Positions 33,818 to 41,802 of a stretch of DNA of 64,000 nt are shown one piece after another (the first letter of the stretch is position 1; every line of letters begins with the position of its first letter). The stretch comes from Clostridium sp. 1001271st1 H5 (GTDB lineage: Bacteria > Bacillota > Clostridia > Lachnospirales > Lachnospiraceae), in contig NZ_SPHO01000010.1 of NCBI RefSeq assembly GCF_005845215.1, forward strand, positions 1 to 64,000, in the 5' to 3' direction. The translations under genes were made by a program, and so were the position numbers. The notes beneath the pieces are model-generated. The model had not been told where the DNA came from and searched no databases. It saw only the letters and a list, made by a program, of their open reading frames with translations.

Positions 33818-33991
33818 AAAGAGGTAAAAAAGAAAGGAAACATATCTTGTTCCTTTCCCTTTCCTGTATTTAATCACATACAGCAATGGTTATAGTCAGC
33901 ATAATAGCATAGCTTTAATCTGTTGTCAAATATTTTTTGTGCATTTTAACTTTTTCCTTTTGCCCCTCCCGGACAGTCCCTGTAGATATTC

Positions 33992-34756
33992 CTAAAAATT
34001 TCCGGAAATATCCCGGGCAGCATTGCATACAGCCTCTATCCTGTCTTCTATGTCAGAGGAATTCATGCGGCTGGTAGGCCCGGATAGGCTGATGGCTGCA
34101 ATGGCCTTTTTGCTCCTGTCAAGTATGGGGGCGCCAATGCAGGTCAGTCCCAATTCCTGTTCCTCATGGTCCATGGCATATCCCCTGCGCCGGACCTTAT
34201 CAATCTCCTCCCTCAGCTCCTCCAGAGAAGTTATGGTATTCACCGTATAACGGGTCAGTTCCCGCCCCTCATAAGGGGTTAGGTCAATATGGTCGCCAAA
34301 GGCCAAAAGGCATTTACCCACTGCAGAGCAATGGCACTCGCTGAGGGACCCCACCGGCGGATTAACCGTCAGCAGCTGCTGGTCGCTCATCTCCTTCAAT
34401 ATGATAACGCTGTGATACACATCACCTGGATTATGCTCCAGGATGGATACATTCACCACCTCATGGAATCTCTGGTGCAGTCTGCGGGCATAGGGCCGGA
34501 TGACCTCCTGGATACCCATCTTATTTTCCACGCTCTTTCCCAATACAAACAGCTGGCTGCCCAGCCAGTATTTCTCTGTCTCAGGATTCCTGCTGACGAA
34601 CCCCCTTGCCTCCAGCGTGGATAATGTACGGTGCACCGTGCTTTTATATACTCCCATATCAGAAGCAATCTGGGTAATACCCACTTCCTTCCCCTGTCTG
34701 TTCAGATAAATCAATAATTCCAATGCCCGGTCCAACGCCTGAATCGTATCAGCCAT
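33992..34756 (-). CDS. IclR-family transcriptional regulator
   Basis: A 254-residue regulator. The winged helix is ALDRALELLIYLNRQGKEVGITQIASDMGVYKSTVHRTLSTLEARGFVSRN; the C-terminal effector domain includes VGKCLLAFGD, the long helix EELREEIDKVRRRGYAMDHEEQELGLTCIGAPI and ISLSGPTSRM, all typical. GGAGGGGA precedes the ATG. It lies between the two operons that share an operator-like sequence and is transcribed toward buk. It probably senses the 2-oxoacid or the acid product. Repression is suggested by an operator placed just after the -10 of the oxidoreductase promoter. Confidence 0.92.
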   Translation of the reverse strand: MADTIQALDRALELLIYLNRQGKEVGITQIASDMGVYKSTVHRTLSTLEARGFVSRNPETEKYWLGSQLFVLGKSVENKMGIQEVIRPYARRLHQRFHEVVNVSILEHNPGDVYHSVIILKEMSDQQLLTVNPPVGSLSECHCSAVGKCLLAFGDHIDLTPYEGRELTRYTVNTITSLEELREEIDKVRRRGYAMDHEEQELGLTCIGAPILDRSKKAIAAISLSGPTSRMNSSDIEDRIEAVCNAARDISGNF

Positions 34757-34982
34757 TTCTCGTCCCCTCCTGTATCACAGCCACAAACCTGTGAGTATTG
34801 CTGTTCTTCTGTATAGTAGTAATTAAATACCATTTTTTTCAGAGTGTCAAGGATAAACACGTTGTCCGCAACAGCCCGCGGCCCGGCCGCGGCATGACTT
34901 CCCAACAACCGGCCCCTACCGGTTGTGCATTATTAACATATTTTCAATTTTAATTTTGTGTAAAAATCAAACATCCTCTGCT
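34757..34982. other. Intergenic region with two GC-rich stem-loops
   Basis: Between the IclR gene and the oxidoreductase promoter lie CCGCGG/CCGCGG (34876-34892, loop CCCGG) and ACAACCGG/CCGGTTGT (34905-34926, loop CCCCTA). They stand out in an otherwise AT-rich gap. No T-run follows either, so they are not simple terminators. Confidence 0.5.
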
Positions 34983-35012
34983 TGACATTTGTAAAGCAGC
35001 GGATATATAATT
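34983..35012 (+). promoter_or_regulatory. Sigma-A promoter of the 2-oxoacid:ferredoxin oxidoreductase operon
   Basis: TTGACA at 34983-34988 and TATAAT at 35007-35012 match the consensus in every position with an 18-bp spacer. The operator-like sequence begins about eight bases downstream, where a bound repressor would block initiation. Confidence 0.8.
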
Positions 35013-35017
35013 CCATG

Positions 35018-35055
35018 TAACGGAACATTGTTCTATACAGCAGAACAACAATAAG
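35018..35055 (+). promoter_or_regulatory. IclR-type operator upstream of the oxidoreductase operon
   Basis: The core GAACATTGTTC (35023-35033) is a palindrome followed by ATACAGCAGAACAACAA. The same arrangement, with the same spacing to an AGAACAACAA half site, precedes buk. It covers the expected transcription start. Confidence 0.68.
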
Positions 35056-35075
35056 TATTGACAGGAGGATTATTT

Positions 35076-35294
35076 ATGAAGGTCAAAGTAAATAAAGACC
35101 GCTGCAAGGAATGTGGATTATGTATTCACCACTGTCCAAAACAGGCTATCAGCAAATGTGATACCCTGAATGCCAACGGTTATTACCCCGTCCAGGTGGA
35201 CGACGAAGCGTGCATAGCCTGCGGAATGTGCTATACCACATGTCCGGACGGCGTATTCCACATATTAGGTGAAACAGAAGGGGAGGTTGAATGA
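35076..35294 (+). CDS. Ferredoxin-type 4Fe-4S subunit of 2-oxoacid oxidoreductase
   Basis: A 72-residue protein with two 4Fe-4S motifs, CKECGLCIHHCPK near 9-21 and CIACGMCYTTCPD near 46-58. It is the delta (electron-transfer) subunit of a four-subunit 2-oxoacid:ferredoxin oxidoreductase. The ATG at 35076 lies seven bases after AGGAGG; the ATG at 35058 lacks one. It opens the delta-alpha-beta-gamma operon, the order usual for Vor/Kor enzymes of anaerobes. Confidence 0.93.
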   Translation: MKVKVNKDRCKECGLCIHHCPKQAISKCDTLNANGYYPVQVDDEACIACGMCYTTCPDGVFHILGETEGEVE

Positions 35295-35297
35295 TTC

Positions 35298-36359
35298 ATG
35301 GCAGAGATGATGAAAGGCAATGAAGCCATTGCAGAGGCAGCCATCAGGGCTGGAGTGAAATTCTATGCAGGTTATCCCATTACGCCGTCCAGCGAAATCA
35401 TGGAATACTTATCCTGGCGTCTTCCTGAGGTAGGCGGCAGTTTCGTGCAGGCTGAAAGCGAACTTGCAGGCATCAACATGGTAATCGGCGCAGCAGCATC
35501 CGGAGTCAGGGCTCTGACGGCATCTTCCGGGCCAGGCATTTCCCTGAAGCAGGAAGGTGTATCCACACTGTCCGACGAGGGCCTGTCTGCTGTGGTTATC
35601 ACCCAGGTACGCTACGGAAACGGGCTTGGAACCCTGCTTTCAGCCCAGTGCGACTATAACCGCGAGACAAGAGGCGGCGGCCACGGTGATTACCGCTGTC
35701 TGGTATTTGCCCCTGCTTCCGTACAGGAATTTGTGGACCTGATGCGTCCTGCTTATGAGCTGGCAGAAAAGTACCGGGTGGTATCCGTCATGATGGGCGA
35801 AGCTACTCTGGGACAAATGATGGAGCCGGTTACCCTTCCCGATTTCGTGGAGGCAGAGCGGACTCCCTGGGCTTTAAACGGACATTATACATATAAGAAA
35901 ATCGGCATATTCCAACGTGACTCCATGAAGGAAGCCGTGGAGCTGGTGGAAAAGTACAACACCATCAAAGAAAATGAGCAGCGCTGGGAAGATGAGGGAC
36001 TGGAGGATGCGGATTATGTTTTCGTATCATACGGTGTTCCGGGCCGCAGCACCCTGGGAGCTGTCCGCGAGCTGCGGGCCCAGGGAGAGAAGGTGGGAAT
36101 CATCCGTCCCATTACAGTATGGCCATTCCCGGAAAAGGCGTTCCGCAAAATCAATCCTGAGGTCAAGGGAATCATCACTGTGGAAGCCAATGCAACGGGC
36201 CAGCTGGTGGATGACGCTGCCCTATACACCAAAAAGGCGCTGAAGGAACGCAATGTACCGGCATATGCCCTTACCTATGTGTTTGGCACACCTACAATAC
36301 GGAATATCAAAAAAGACTATTTTGAAGTAAAATCAGGCAGTAAAAAGGAGGTATATTAA
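35298..36359 (+). CDS. 2-oxoacid:ferredoxin oxidoreductase alpha subunit (VorB/KorA type)
   Basis: A 353-residue subunit that holds the pyrimidine part of thiamine diphosphate. FYAGYPITPSSEIMEYL near 20-36, FVQAESELAGINMVIGAAASGVRALTASSGPG and the C-terminal ITVEANATGQLVDD are landmarks of the family. The enzyme converts a 2-oxoacid and CoA to acyl-CoA and CO2 while reducing ferredoxin. NCBI-style names for this subtype are VorB (3-methyl-2-oxobutanoate), but 2-oxoglutarate is also possible. The ptb-buk genes nearby favour branched-chain or short-chain acyl products. Confidence 0.9.
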   Translation: MAEMMKGNEAIAEAAIRAGVKFYAGYPITPSSEIMEYLSWRLPEVGGSFVQAESELAGINMVIGAAASGVRALTASSGPGISLKQEGVSTLSDEGLSAVVITQVRYGNGLGTLLSAQCDYNRETRGGGHGDYRCLVFAPASVQEFVDLMRPAYELAEKYRVVSVMMGEATLGQMMEPVTLPDFVEAERTPWALNGHYTYKKIGIFQRDSMKEAVELVEKYNTIKENEQRWEDEGLEDADYVFVSYGVPGRSTLGAVRELRAQGEKVGIIRPITVWPFPEKAFRKINPEVKGIITVEANATGQLVDDAALYTKKALKERNVPAYALTYVFGTPTIRNIKKDYFEVKSGSKKEVY

Positions 36360-36360
36360 T

Positions 36361-37113
36361 ATGTCAGCTTCCAAGAAAGAAAAAAAGGTTCCCGTTCTGG
36401 TAGATAAACCAATGGACTTCTGTCCCGGATGCGGTCACGGAATCATCAGCAGGCTGATTATGGAATGCCTGGACGAACTGGAACAAAATAACAATATCAT
36501 ATTCCCCATCGGAGTGGGGTGTTCCTCCAACCTGGGGGCAGGCCTTGAATGCGACCGCCTCCACTGCTCCCACGGCCGCGCCGGCGCCGTGGCAACGGGC
36601 ATGAAACGGGTTAATCCGGATGTGCTGGTTGTCTCCTACCAGGGTGACGGCGACGCATATAACATAGGAATCGCCGAGACCTTCAACGCCGCTTACCGGA
36701 ATGAAAACATCACGGTCATTGTTGTAAACAACACCAATTTCGGCATGACCGGCGGCCAGATGAGCCTCACCACCATGGAGGGGCAGAAAACCTCCACCAG
36801 CGTCCATGGCCGCGACTGCAGCGTTACCGGTTATCCCCTTCGTTTCCCGGAGATGGTTGCCAGGGAATTCCCCGGCTCCGCCTATGCTGCCAGAGGAACC
36901 GTCACCAGCCCAGCCAAAATCAACCAGCTGAAGGGTTATATCAAAAACGGACTTAAGGCCCAGATGAACCATGAGGGCTATTCCGTCATCGAAGTACTTT
37001 CCCCCTGTCCCGTCAACTGGGGACTCTCTCCGGTAAAGGCAATGGAGCGCATTGAAAATAAGTTAATTCCCTACTATCCATTAGGTGAATTCAAGAAAAG
37101 AGAGGTGCATTAA
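36361..37113 (+). CDS. 2-oxoacid:ferredoxin oxidoreductase beta subunit (TPP-binding)
   Basis: A 250-residue subunit that binds the diphosphate of thiamine diphosphate. FCPGCGHGIISRL near 20-32 and the metal-diphosphate motif GDGDAYNIG near 97-105, followed by NNTNFGMTGGQ, identify it. AAAAAGGAGG precedes the ATG, and only one base separates it from the alpha gene's stop. It completes the active site with the alpha subunit. Confidence 0.93.
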   Translation: MSASKKEKKVPVLVDKPMDFCPGCGHGIISRLIMECLDELEQNNNIIFPIGVGCSSNLGAGLECDRLHCSHGRAGAVATGMKRVNPDVLVVSYQGDGDAYNIGIAETFNAAYRNENITVIVVNNTNFGMTGGQMSLTTMEGQKTSTSVHGRDCSVTGYPLRFPEMVAREFPGSAYAARGTVTSPAKINQLKGYIKNGLKAQMNHEGYSVIEVLSPCPVNWGLSPVKAMERIENKLIPYYPLGEFKKREVH

Positions 37114-37115
37114 AC

Positions 37116-37679
37116 ATGAAGGAAATTGTATTTGCAGGCTCCGGCGGCCAGGGCGTGTTGACAGCCGGACTAATTATCTCTGATATTGCCGCCACAGAAG
37201 GCATCAATGTGACATGGGTTCCCTCCTATGGCTCCGCCATGCGGGGCGGCACAGCCAACTGCACCGTAAAATACTGCGAGAACACCATCTACAACCCATC
37301 CCAGGAACAGCCCGACCTGCTTCTGGCCATGAATAATCCGTCCCTCCACAAATTCCTTCCCCTGGTAGCTCCGGGGGGCGTAGTGGTGATTGGCGACCTG
37401 GTGGAAATTCCCGGTAATGCCAGGACGGATGTAACTTATGTAAGAGTTCCGGCCACAAGGATTTCCACGGAATTAAACAATCCCAAGGGCGCAAATATTG
37501 TCATGACAGGCGCAATCGTCAGGCTCATGGGAGACTTCACCAAGGAGGCCGCCATTGCAGCCATGAACCACATGTTTGAGAAAAAAGGCAAATCCCGCTT
37601 CAATGAAGCCAATGCAAAGGCATTCAATGCAGGGTATGATGCCGTAGAAACACTGGCAGGAGATTCCTGCGTCAGATAG
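37116..37679 (+). CDS. 2-oxoacid:ferredoxin oxidoreductase gamma subunit
   Basis: A 187-residue gamma subunit. EIVFAGSGGQGVLTAGLIISDIA at the N-terminus and WVPSYGSAMRGGTANCTVKY near 32-51 are diagnostic; this domain binds the CoA substrate. GAGAGG precedes the ATG. It is the last gene of the four-gene operon and is followed by a terminator. Confidence 0.93.
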   Translation: MKEIVFAGSGGQGVLTAGLIISDIAATEGINVTWVPSYGSAMRGGTANCTVKYCENTIYNPSQEQPDLLLAMNNPSLHKFLPLVAPGGVVVIGDLVEIPGNARTDVTYVRVPATRISTELNNPKGANIVMTGAIVRLMGDFTKEAAIAAMNHMFEKKGKSRFNEANAKAFNAGYDAVETLAGDSCVR

Positions 37680-37691
37680 AACATAAATGTA

Positions 37692-37734
37692 AGAGACAGC
37701 ATGAAATGGCTATCAGCTATTTCACACTGTCTCT
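37692..37734. terminator. Terminator between oxidoreductase operon and CAP gene
   Basis: AGAGACAG and CTGTCTCT form the outer stem, with an inner TGAAAT/ATTTCA stem, and TTTCCGTTTTCC follows on the plus strand. Both convergent genes end next to it, so it may serve both. Confidence 0.7.
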
Positions 37735-37758
37735 TTCCGTTTTCCTTCACTCACATCA

Positions 37759-38598
37759 TTATTTTATAAACAGCTGTGTCCAATAATCCGTTCCGCTGGC
37801 ATCCTGATAATGTCCTACTCCGATGGAAGTAAAATCCTTGTTCAGGATGTTGGCCCTGTGGCCTGAGCTGTTCATCCAGCTCTGCATAACAGCCTCAGGT
37901 GAATTCTGGCCATAGGCAATATTCTCACCAACGCTTCTGTAGCTGATGCCTGCCTGTGTCAGGATTGTGCTGAAATTGCTGCCGTCCGGTCTGGTATGTG
38001 AAAATGTACTCTTGATTTCGCGGGCCCTGGTGTTTGCCGCTTCTGCCACACCTTCATGGACGGACAGGGGGCTGAGGCCGGCCTTTGCGCGCTCTGCATT
38101 TACCAGCTCTGCCACTGCGTCTGCAAATGCATCCTGGCTGCCGCCATTATCCGGCTTGCCGGGAACTGTATCACCCGGAGTTTCGGGAGCCGTGCCCGGA
38201 TTGTCAGATTCGCCTGGCAGTGAGTTGTCCGGTCTGTCCGGCAGCATGTTGTCCGGGCTGTCCGGCAGCTCAGGTCCCGGCAGCTCCGGTGTTGGGAAAA
38301 CAAAATCCGGCGGCGTAACCTGGGGCAGGCTGTTATCCGGCAGCACGGGGCCTGCGCCCCAGCCATTGTTCTGGTTCCCGTTATTGTTCTGGCCCCAGTT
38401 GTTGTTCTGGCCCCAGTTTCCATTCTGGCCCCAGTTGTCCGGAAGACAGTTCTGGCCTCCCATTCCAATCACGTATGCGCTTCCATTGGAAAAGGGAATC
38501 TGATATGTAGATACGGCCGCCAGTGATGTCACCGGCATTGCTGTGGATACAAGCATGGCTGCAGCTGCGGACAATGTGTAAATAGATATCTTTCTCAT
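37759..38598 (-). CDS. Secreted CAP (SCP/PR-1) domain protein with repetitive linker
   Basis: A 279-residue exported protein. The signal peptide spans about residues 1-28 (ends TSLAA). A low-complexity part follows: several NWGQN-like units near 58-82, then proline-rich PELPGPELPDSPDN and DRPDNSLPGESDN units to about 155. The C-terminal 120 residues are a CAP domain with NAERAKAGLSPL, FSHTRPDGSNF, GENIAYGQ and SSGHRANILNKDFTSIGVGHY, keeping the cavity histidines and glutamates. AGGAGG precedes the ATG. The role in Firmicutes is unclear; some act in spore or surface layers. It has no co-transcribed partner. Confidence 0.9.
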   Translation of the reverse strand: MRKISIYTLSAAAAMLVSTAMPVTSLAAVSTYQIPFSNGSAYVIGMGGQNCLPDNWGQNGNWGQNNNWGQNNNGNQNNGWGAGPVLPDNSLPQVTPPDFVFPTPELPGPELPDSPDNMLPDRPDNSLPGESDNPGTAPETPGDTVPGKPDNGGSQDAFADAVAELVNAERAKAGLSPLSVHEGVAEAANTRAREIKSTFSHTRPDGSNFSTILTQAGISYRSVGENIAYGQNSPEAVMQSWMNSSGHRANILNKDFTSIGVGHYQDASGTDYWTQLFIK

Positions 38599-38694
38599 GG
38601 TTACCTCCTTATGTGTTACATAATTATTACATTTCTGTTACAAAACTATAATAGCACATAATTTTTGGTAAGCCATTAGGGAAAAACTGGAAAC

Positions 38695-39537
38695 CTATCC
38701 TTTGATTCCGGTGGACGCAATTCCCTCCACATAATATTTTTGCAGAAATAGAAACATCAGCAGCATAGGAATGGCTGATATGGTCAGAGACGCCATGATA
38801 GCGCCGTAATGAATGGGCTTTGAACCAAAAAAGGTCTGTATGGCCAGCTGTATGGTCCTCATATCTTCCCCTGTCACCACCAGCATGGGCCACATAAAGT
38901 CATTCCAATGCGCCACAAAATCCAGAATAAAGATAGTGGCATATACGGTGCCTGAAATCGGCATGACAATGGTGAAAAATGTTTTAACAGGACCGCACCC
39001 GTCAATGGCTGCTGCCTCCAGTAAGTCGTCGGGTATATCTATGAAGAACTGGCGGAACATATAGATGGAAAAGCATTTTCCCACAAAGGGAATGATGAGT
39101 CCTGCCCAGGTGTTCACCCAGCCCAGACTTGCCACTTCCTTATACAGCGGCAGCATGATGGCCTCCATGGGCAGCACCATAAGGCTGATGACCACCGTAA
39201 GAAGGAGTTCCTTTCCCGGAAAATCGAACTTTGCCAGAGCATACCCGCAGACGGAATTCACGGCCAAATCCAAAATCACAATGATAAATACATAGAACAG
39301 GCTGTTCAGGATGAATTTAAGCATATTGACCCTGGTAAATACCTCAATATAGTTGCCCAGGGTGGCTGCTGTGGGCCAGAACGTCTTAATGGTGCTCATA
39401 TCCGAAAAAATCCGTGCCTCAGGCTTTAAGGATGCCGCTATCATCCATAGGAGGGGCGACACAAAAATCAGGGCCACAATTGTATTTCCGCCGTAAAACA
39501 AGATTCGCTTCAGGGTATCTTTCTCTTTTTTCCCCAT
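38695..39537 (-). CDS. Carbohydrate ABC transporter permease (MalG/CUT1 type), fructan operon
   Basis: A 280-residue permease with six predicted helices and the EAA loop DLLEAAAIDGCGPVKTFFTIVMPIS. AAGGAGG precedes the ATG. It is the last gene of the LacI-regulated GH32 operon. The ATPase is not encoded here. Confidence 0.92.
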   Translation of the reverse strand: MGKKEKDTLKRILFYGGNTIVALIFVSPLLWMIAASLKPEARIFSDMSTIKTFWPTAATLGNYIEVFTRVNMLKFILNSLFYVFIIVILDLAVNSVCGYALAKFDFPGKELLLTVVISLMVLPMEAIMLPLYKEVASLGWVNTWAGLIIPFVGKCFSIYMFRQFFIDIPDDLLEAAAIDGCGPVKTFFTIVMPISGTVYATIFILDFVAHWNDFMWPMLVVTGEDMRTIQLAIQTFFGSKPIHYGAIMASLTISAIPMLLMFLFLQKYYVEGIASTGIKG

Positions 39538-39549
39538 GATTATCCCTCC

Positions 39550-40437
39550 TTAATCCGCCTTGATGATGCGCTTTAACATCAGAGACATGGTTACCACAAT
39601 GATGAAAAAAACCGTGGCCACGCTGCAGGCATACCCAAAATTCCGGCTCTGGAATCCCTGCTCGTAGATATAATACACCAGGGTTCTGGTAGAATTCTGA
39701 GGTCCGCCCTGGGTCATGACATATGGCTGTGTAAACAGCTTCATCGCCTGAATCATGGTTATCATCACCACATATTTGATAACGTTTTTGAGTCCCGGCA
39801 GGGTCACGTATAAAAACTTCTGCCACGCCCCTGCCCCGTCAATGGATGCAGCCTCATACTGGTCCCCCGGAATGGCCTGAAGGCCTGCCAGGAAAATCAT
39901 CATCTGGTATCCTGCCGCCTGCCAGGCGGACATAAAGATAATGGAGTTCATGGCCGTCTTTGGGTCTGTCAGGAATCCGCAGGCGCCAAATCCCAGTTTT
40001 GTAAGAAATGCATTCAGAAGTCCGGTGCTTGGATTGGGGTTATATAGTACGCTCCACAGAATGGCCACCACTACCATGGATGTAATGTTAGGGCTGAAAT
40101 AGGCGGCCCGGAAAATGGATACCCCCTTTCTTCTGGATGAAATCAGCATTGCCAGCAAAAGAGCCAGGGCACACTGGAAGGGAACCACCACAACCGTGAA
40201 ATAAATTGTATTCACAAGGGACTTTCTGAAATCCCGGTCCCCGAAAAGGTCCACAAAATTATCCAGTCCGCAGAATTTAATTTTGTCCGGCCTCAGAATA
40301 TTGTAATCCGTAAATGCATAGCGCACAGTGGATATGGCCGGCAGTATAAGGAATGCTGCCAGGAGCACCACTGCCGGAAGGACAAACAGGAACGCTGCAT
40401 GTCTTTCATGGACCTTGCTCTTTGTACCATACTTCAT
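39550..40437 (-). CDS. Sugar ABC transporter permease (MalF/CUT1 type), fructan operon
   Basis: A 295-residue permease with six predicted helices; the EAA loop reads DQYEAASIDGAGAWQKFLYVTLPGLK. It follows the binding-protein gene after a short gap with a GC hairpin and precedes the MalG-type partner by 12 bases. It would import the oligosaccharide cut by the GH32 enzyme. Confidence 0.92.
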   Translation of the reverse strand: MKYGTKSKVHERHAAFLFVLPAVVLLAAFLILPAISTVRYAFTDYNILRPDKIKFCGLDNFVDLFGDRDFRKSLVNTIYFTVVVVPFQCALALLLAMLISSRRKGVSIFRAAYFSPNITSMVVVAILWSVLYNPNPSTGLLNAFLTKLGFGACGFLTDPKTAMNSIIFMSAWQAAGYQMMIFLAGLQAIPGDQYEAASIDGAGAWQKFLYVTLPGLKNVIKYVVMITMIQAMKLFTQPYVMTQGGPQNSTRTLVYYIYEQGFQSRNFGYACSVATVFFIIVVTMSLMLKRIIKAD

Positions 40438-40464
40438 GATATGCCTCCTTTCCCCTTAGAGGGA

Positions 40465-40481
40465 GGGGGATGTCATCCCCC
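40465..40481 (-). promoter_or_regulatory. Intercistronic hairpin between binding-protein and permease genes
   Basis: GGGGGATG and CATCCCCC are perfect inverted copies with one base between, giving a hairpin of about six pairs and a five-base loop. No T-run follows on the transcribed strand. It occupies the same operon position as the stem-loop at 20056-20087, where it could set the ratio of binding protein to permease. Confidence 0.5.
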
Positions 40482-40486
40482 ATCCA

Positions 40487-41785
40487 TTACTCTGCATAGT
40501 TCTTCTGGTAATTGGAATCAAAATCAGCCGCCAGCTGGTCCAGCGATTCCTTTACGTCCGCACCTGTAAATATGTTCATCATTGCCTCGGAAAATCCTGG
40601 GGACAGGACCGTATATCCCGGTGTCCTCGGCCTTGGATGACCTGTATTCAAAGACTGCTCTTTAAAAAGGGAACGCGGATATTCATTGTACTCCGTAAGT
40701 GTGTCATAGCTGGAAGCCCTGGTTGGCAGCTTGGCTATGGCCTGCGCATAGGAGGTCACGTTTTCTTTATTCATCAGATAGGATATAACGTCGCCGGCCG
40801 CTTCCCGGTCCCCATTCTTTGTGATGCAGGCTGCCCAGTCTCCTGTGGGGGAAGCGTTGATGCCTCCGTTGTCAGCCACAGGAAAATAGGTAACGCCCCA
40901 GTTCATATCCGGGAATGACTGTTCCAGTGTTGCCACTTCCCAGGAGCCTCCCAGCATGGTGGCGCATTTTCCGTTGTGGAATTCCTGCTTCATGGGGTCC
41001 ACATTGGCATAACCGTTCTGAATCAGGCTGTTGAGGAAACCGGCTGCCTGGATTCCCTTTTCACTGTTCACATATCCGTCCGCCTTCGCGCCGTCCTCGC
41101 TGACAAAATCCGTGCCATTGGATATCCAGAACTGCTCCAGCACATAGGGCAGTCCCTCGCCCTTGTCCATGATGATGTTGGTGCCTGCCACCTCTGCAGT
41201 TGTCAGTTTCTCTGCAATCTCCCCAAACTCAGACCAGGTAAGGGCATCCTCCATCTTATCAGGCATGGCAATGCCTGCTGCATCCGTCATGTCTTTATTG
41301 TAAAACAGCGCCACGGAGCTCTCCGTCGCTCCCATGGCATACAGCTTTCCGTCGTATGTACCCTGAATTTTAATGGATTCCACAAAATCATCCAAATCCT
41401 CCTGCGTAAAGCAGTCGTCAATGGGAACAATGATGCCGTCCGCCGCATAATTGGAGATGTTGGGACCGTCCACATAGAGAATGTCCGGCAGGTCATTGGA
41501 TGTCACTGCCGCATTAATCTTATCCTCATAAGCATAGGAGTCCGCACGCACAATGGCCTCCCTTTTAAGCTGGATTGCTCCCTTATGCTCCTCGTTAAAT
41601 GCATTGATTTTTTCAGCCCACCATTCCTCAATGGCCGGTTCATCCGTTGGACTCCAGATTGTCACCACCTTTGCGCCGTCGCTGTTTGTCCTGCCTCCTC
41701 CGGATTTGGAACCGCCGCAGCCGCCCAGTACAGATACAGCCATAACCCCTGCCAATGCAACACATGCCAATTTCTTATTCTTCAT
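40487..41785 (-). CDS. Extracellular sugar-binding lipoprotein, fructan operon
   Basis: A 432-residue CUT1 solute-binding protein. The N-terminus MKNKKLACVALAGVMAVSVLGGCGG is a lipoprotein signal with the lipidated cysteine in LGGC. The ATG at 41785 lies seven bases after GGGAG; the upstream ATG at 41806 overlaps the end of the GH32 gene and lacks a ribosome site. It would capture fructo-oligosaccharides or sucrose outside the cell. Confidence 0.9.
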   Translation of the reverse strand: MKNKKLACVALAGVMAVSVLGGCGGSKSGGGRTNSDGAKVVTIWSPTDEPAIEEWWAEKINAFNEEHKGAIQLKREAIVRADSYAYEDKINAAVTSNDLPDILYVDGPNISNYAADGIIVPIDDCFTQEDLDDFVESIKIQGTYDGKLYAMGATESSVALFYNKDMTDAAGIAMPDKMEDALTWSEFGEIAEKLTTAEVAGTNIIMDKGEGLPYVLEQFWISNGTDFVSEDGAKADGYVNSEKGIQAAGFLNSLIQNGYANVDPMKQEFHNGKCATMLGGSWEVATLEQSFPDMNWGVTYFPVADNGGINASPTGDWAACITKNGDREAAGDVISYLMNKENVTSYAQAIAKLPTRASSYDTLTEYNEYPRSLFKEQSLNTGHPRPRTPGYTVLSPGFSEAMMNIFTGADVKESLDQLAADFDSNYQKNYAE

Positions 41786-41802
41786 ATATAATCTCCCTCT
41801 CT

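Noticed and set aside
36364..36972. 202-codon minus-strand frame inside the oxidoreductase beta gene
   Set aside because: It is antisense to a confident TPP-binding subunit; no domain or ribosome site was seen.
38340..38440. CRISPR-like or tandem DNA repeats
   Set aside because: The repeats encode in-frame NWGQN-type units of the CAP protein; no spacers or cas genes exist.
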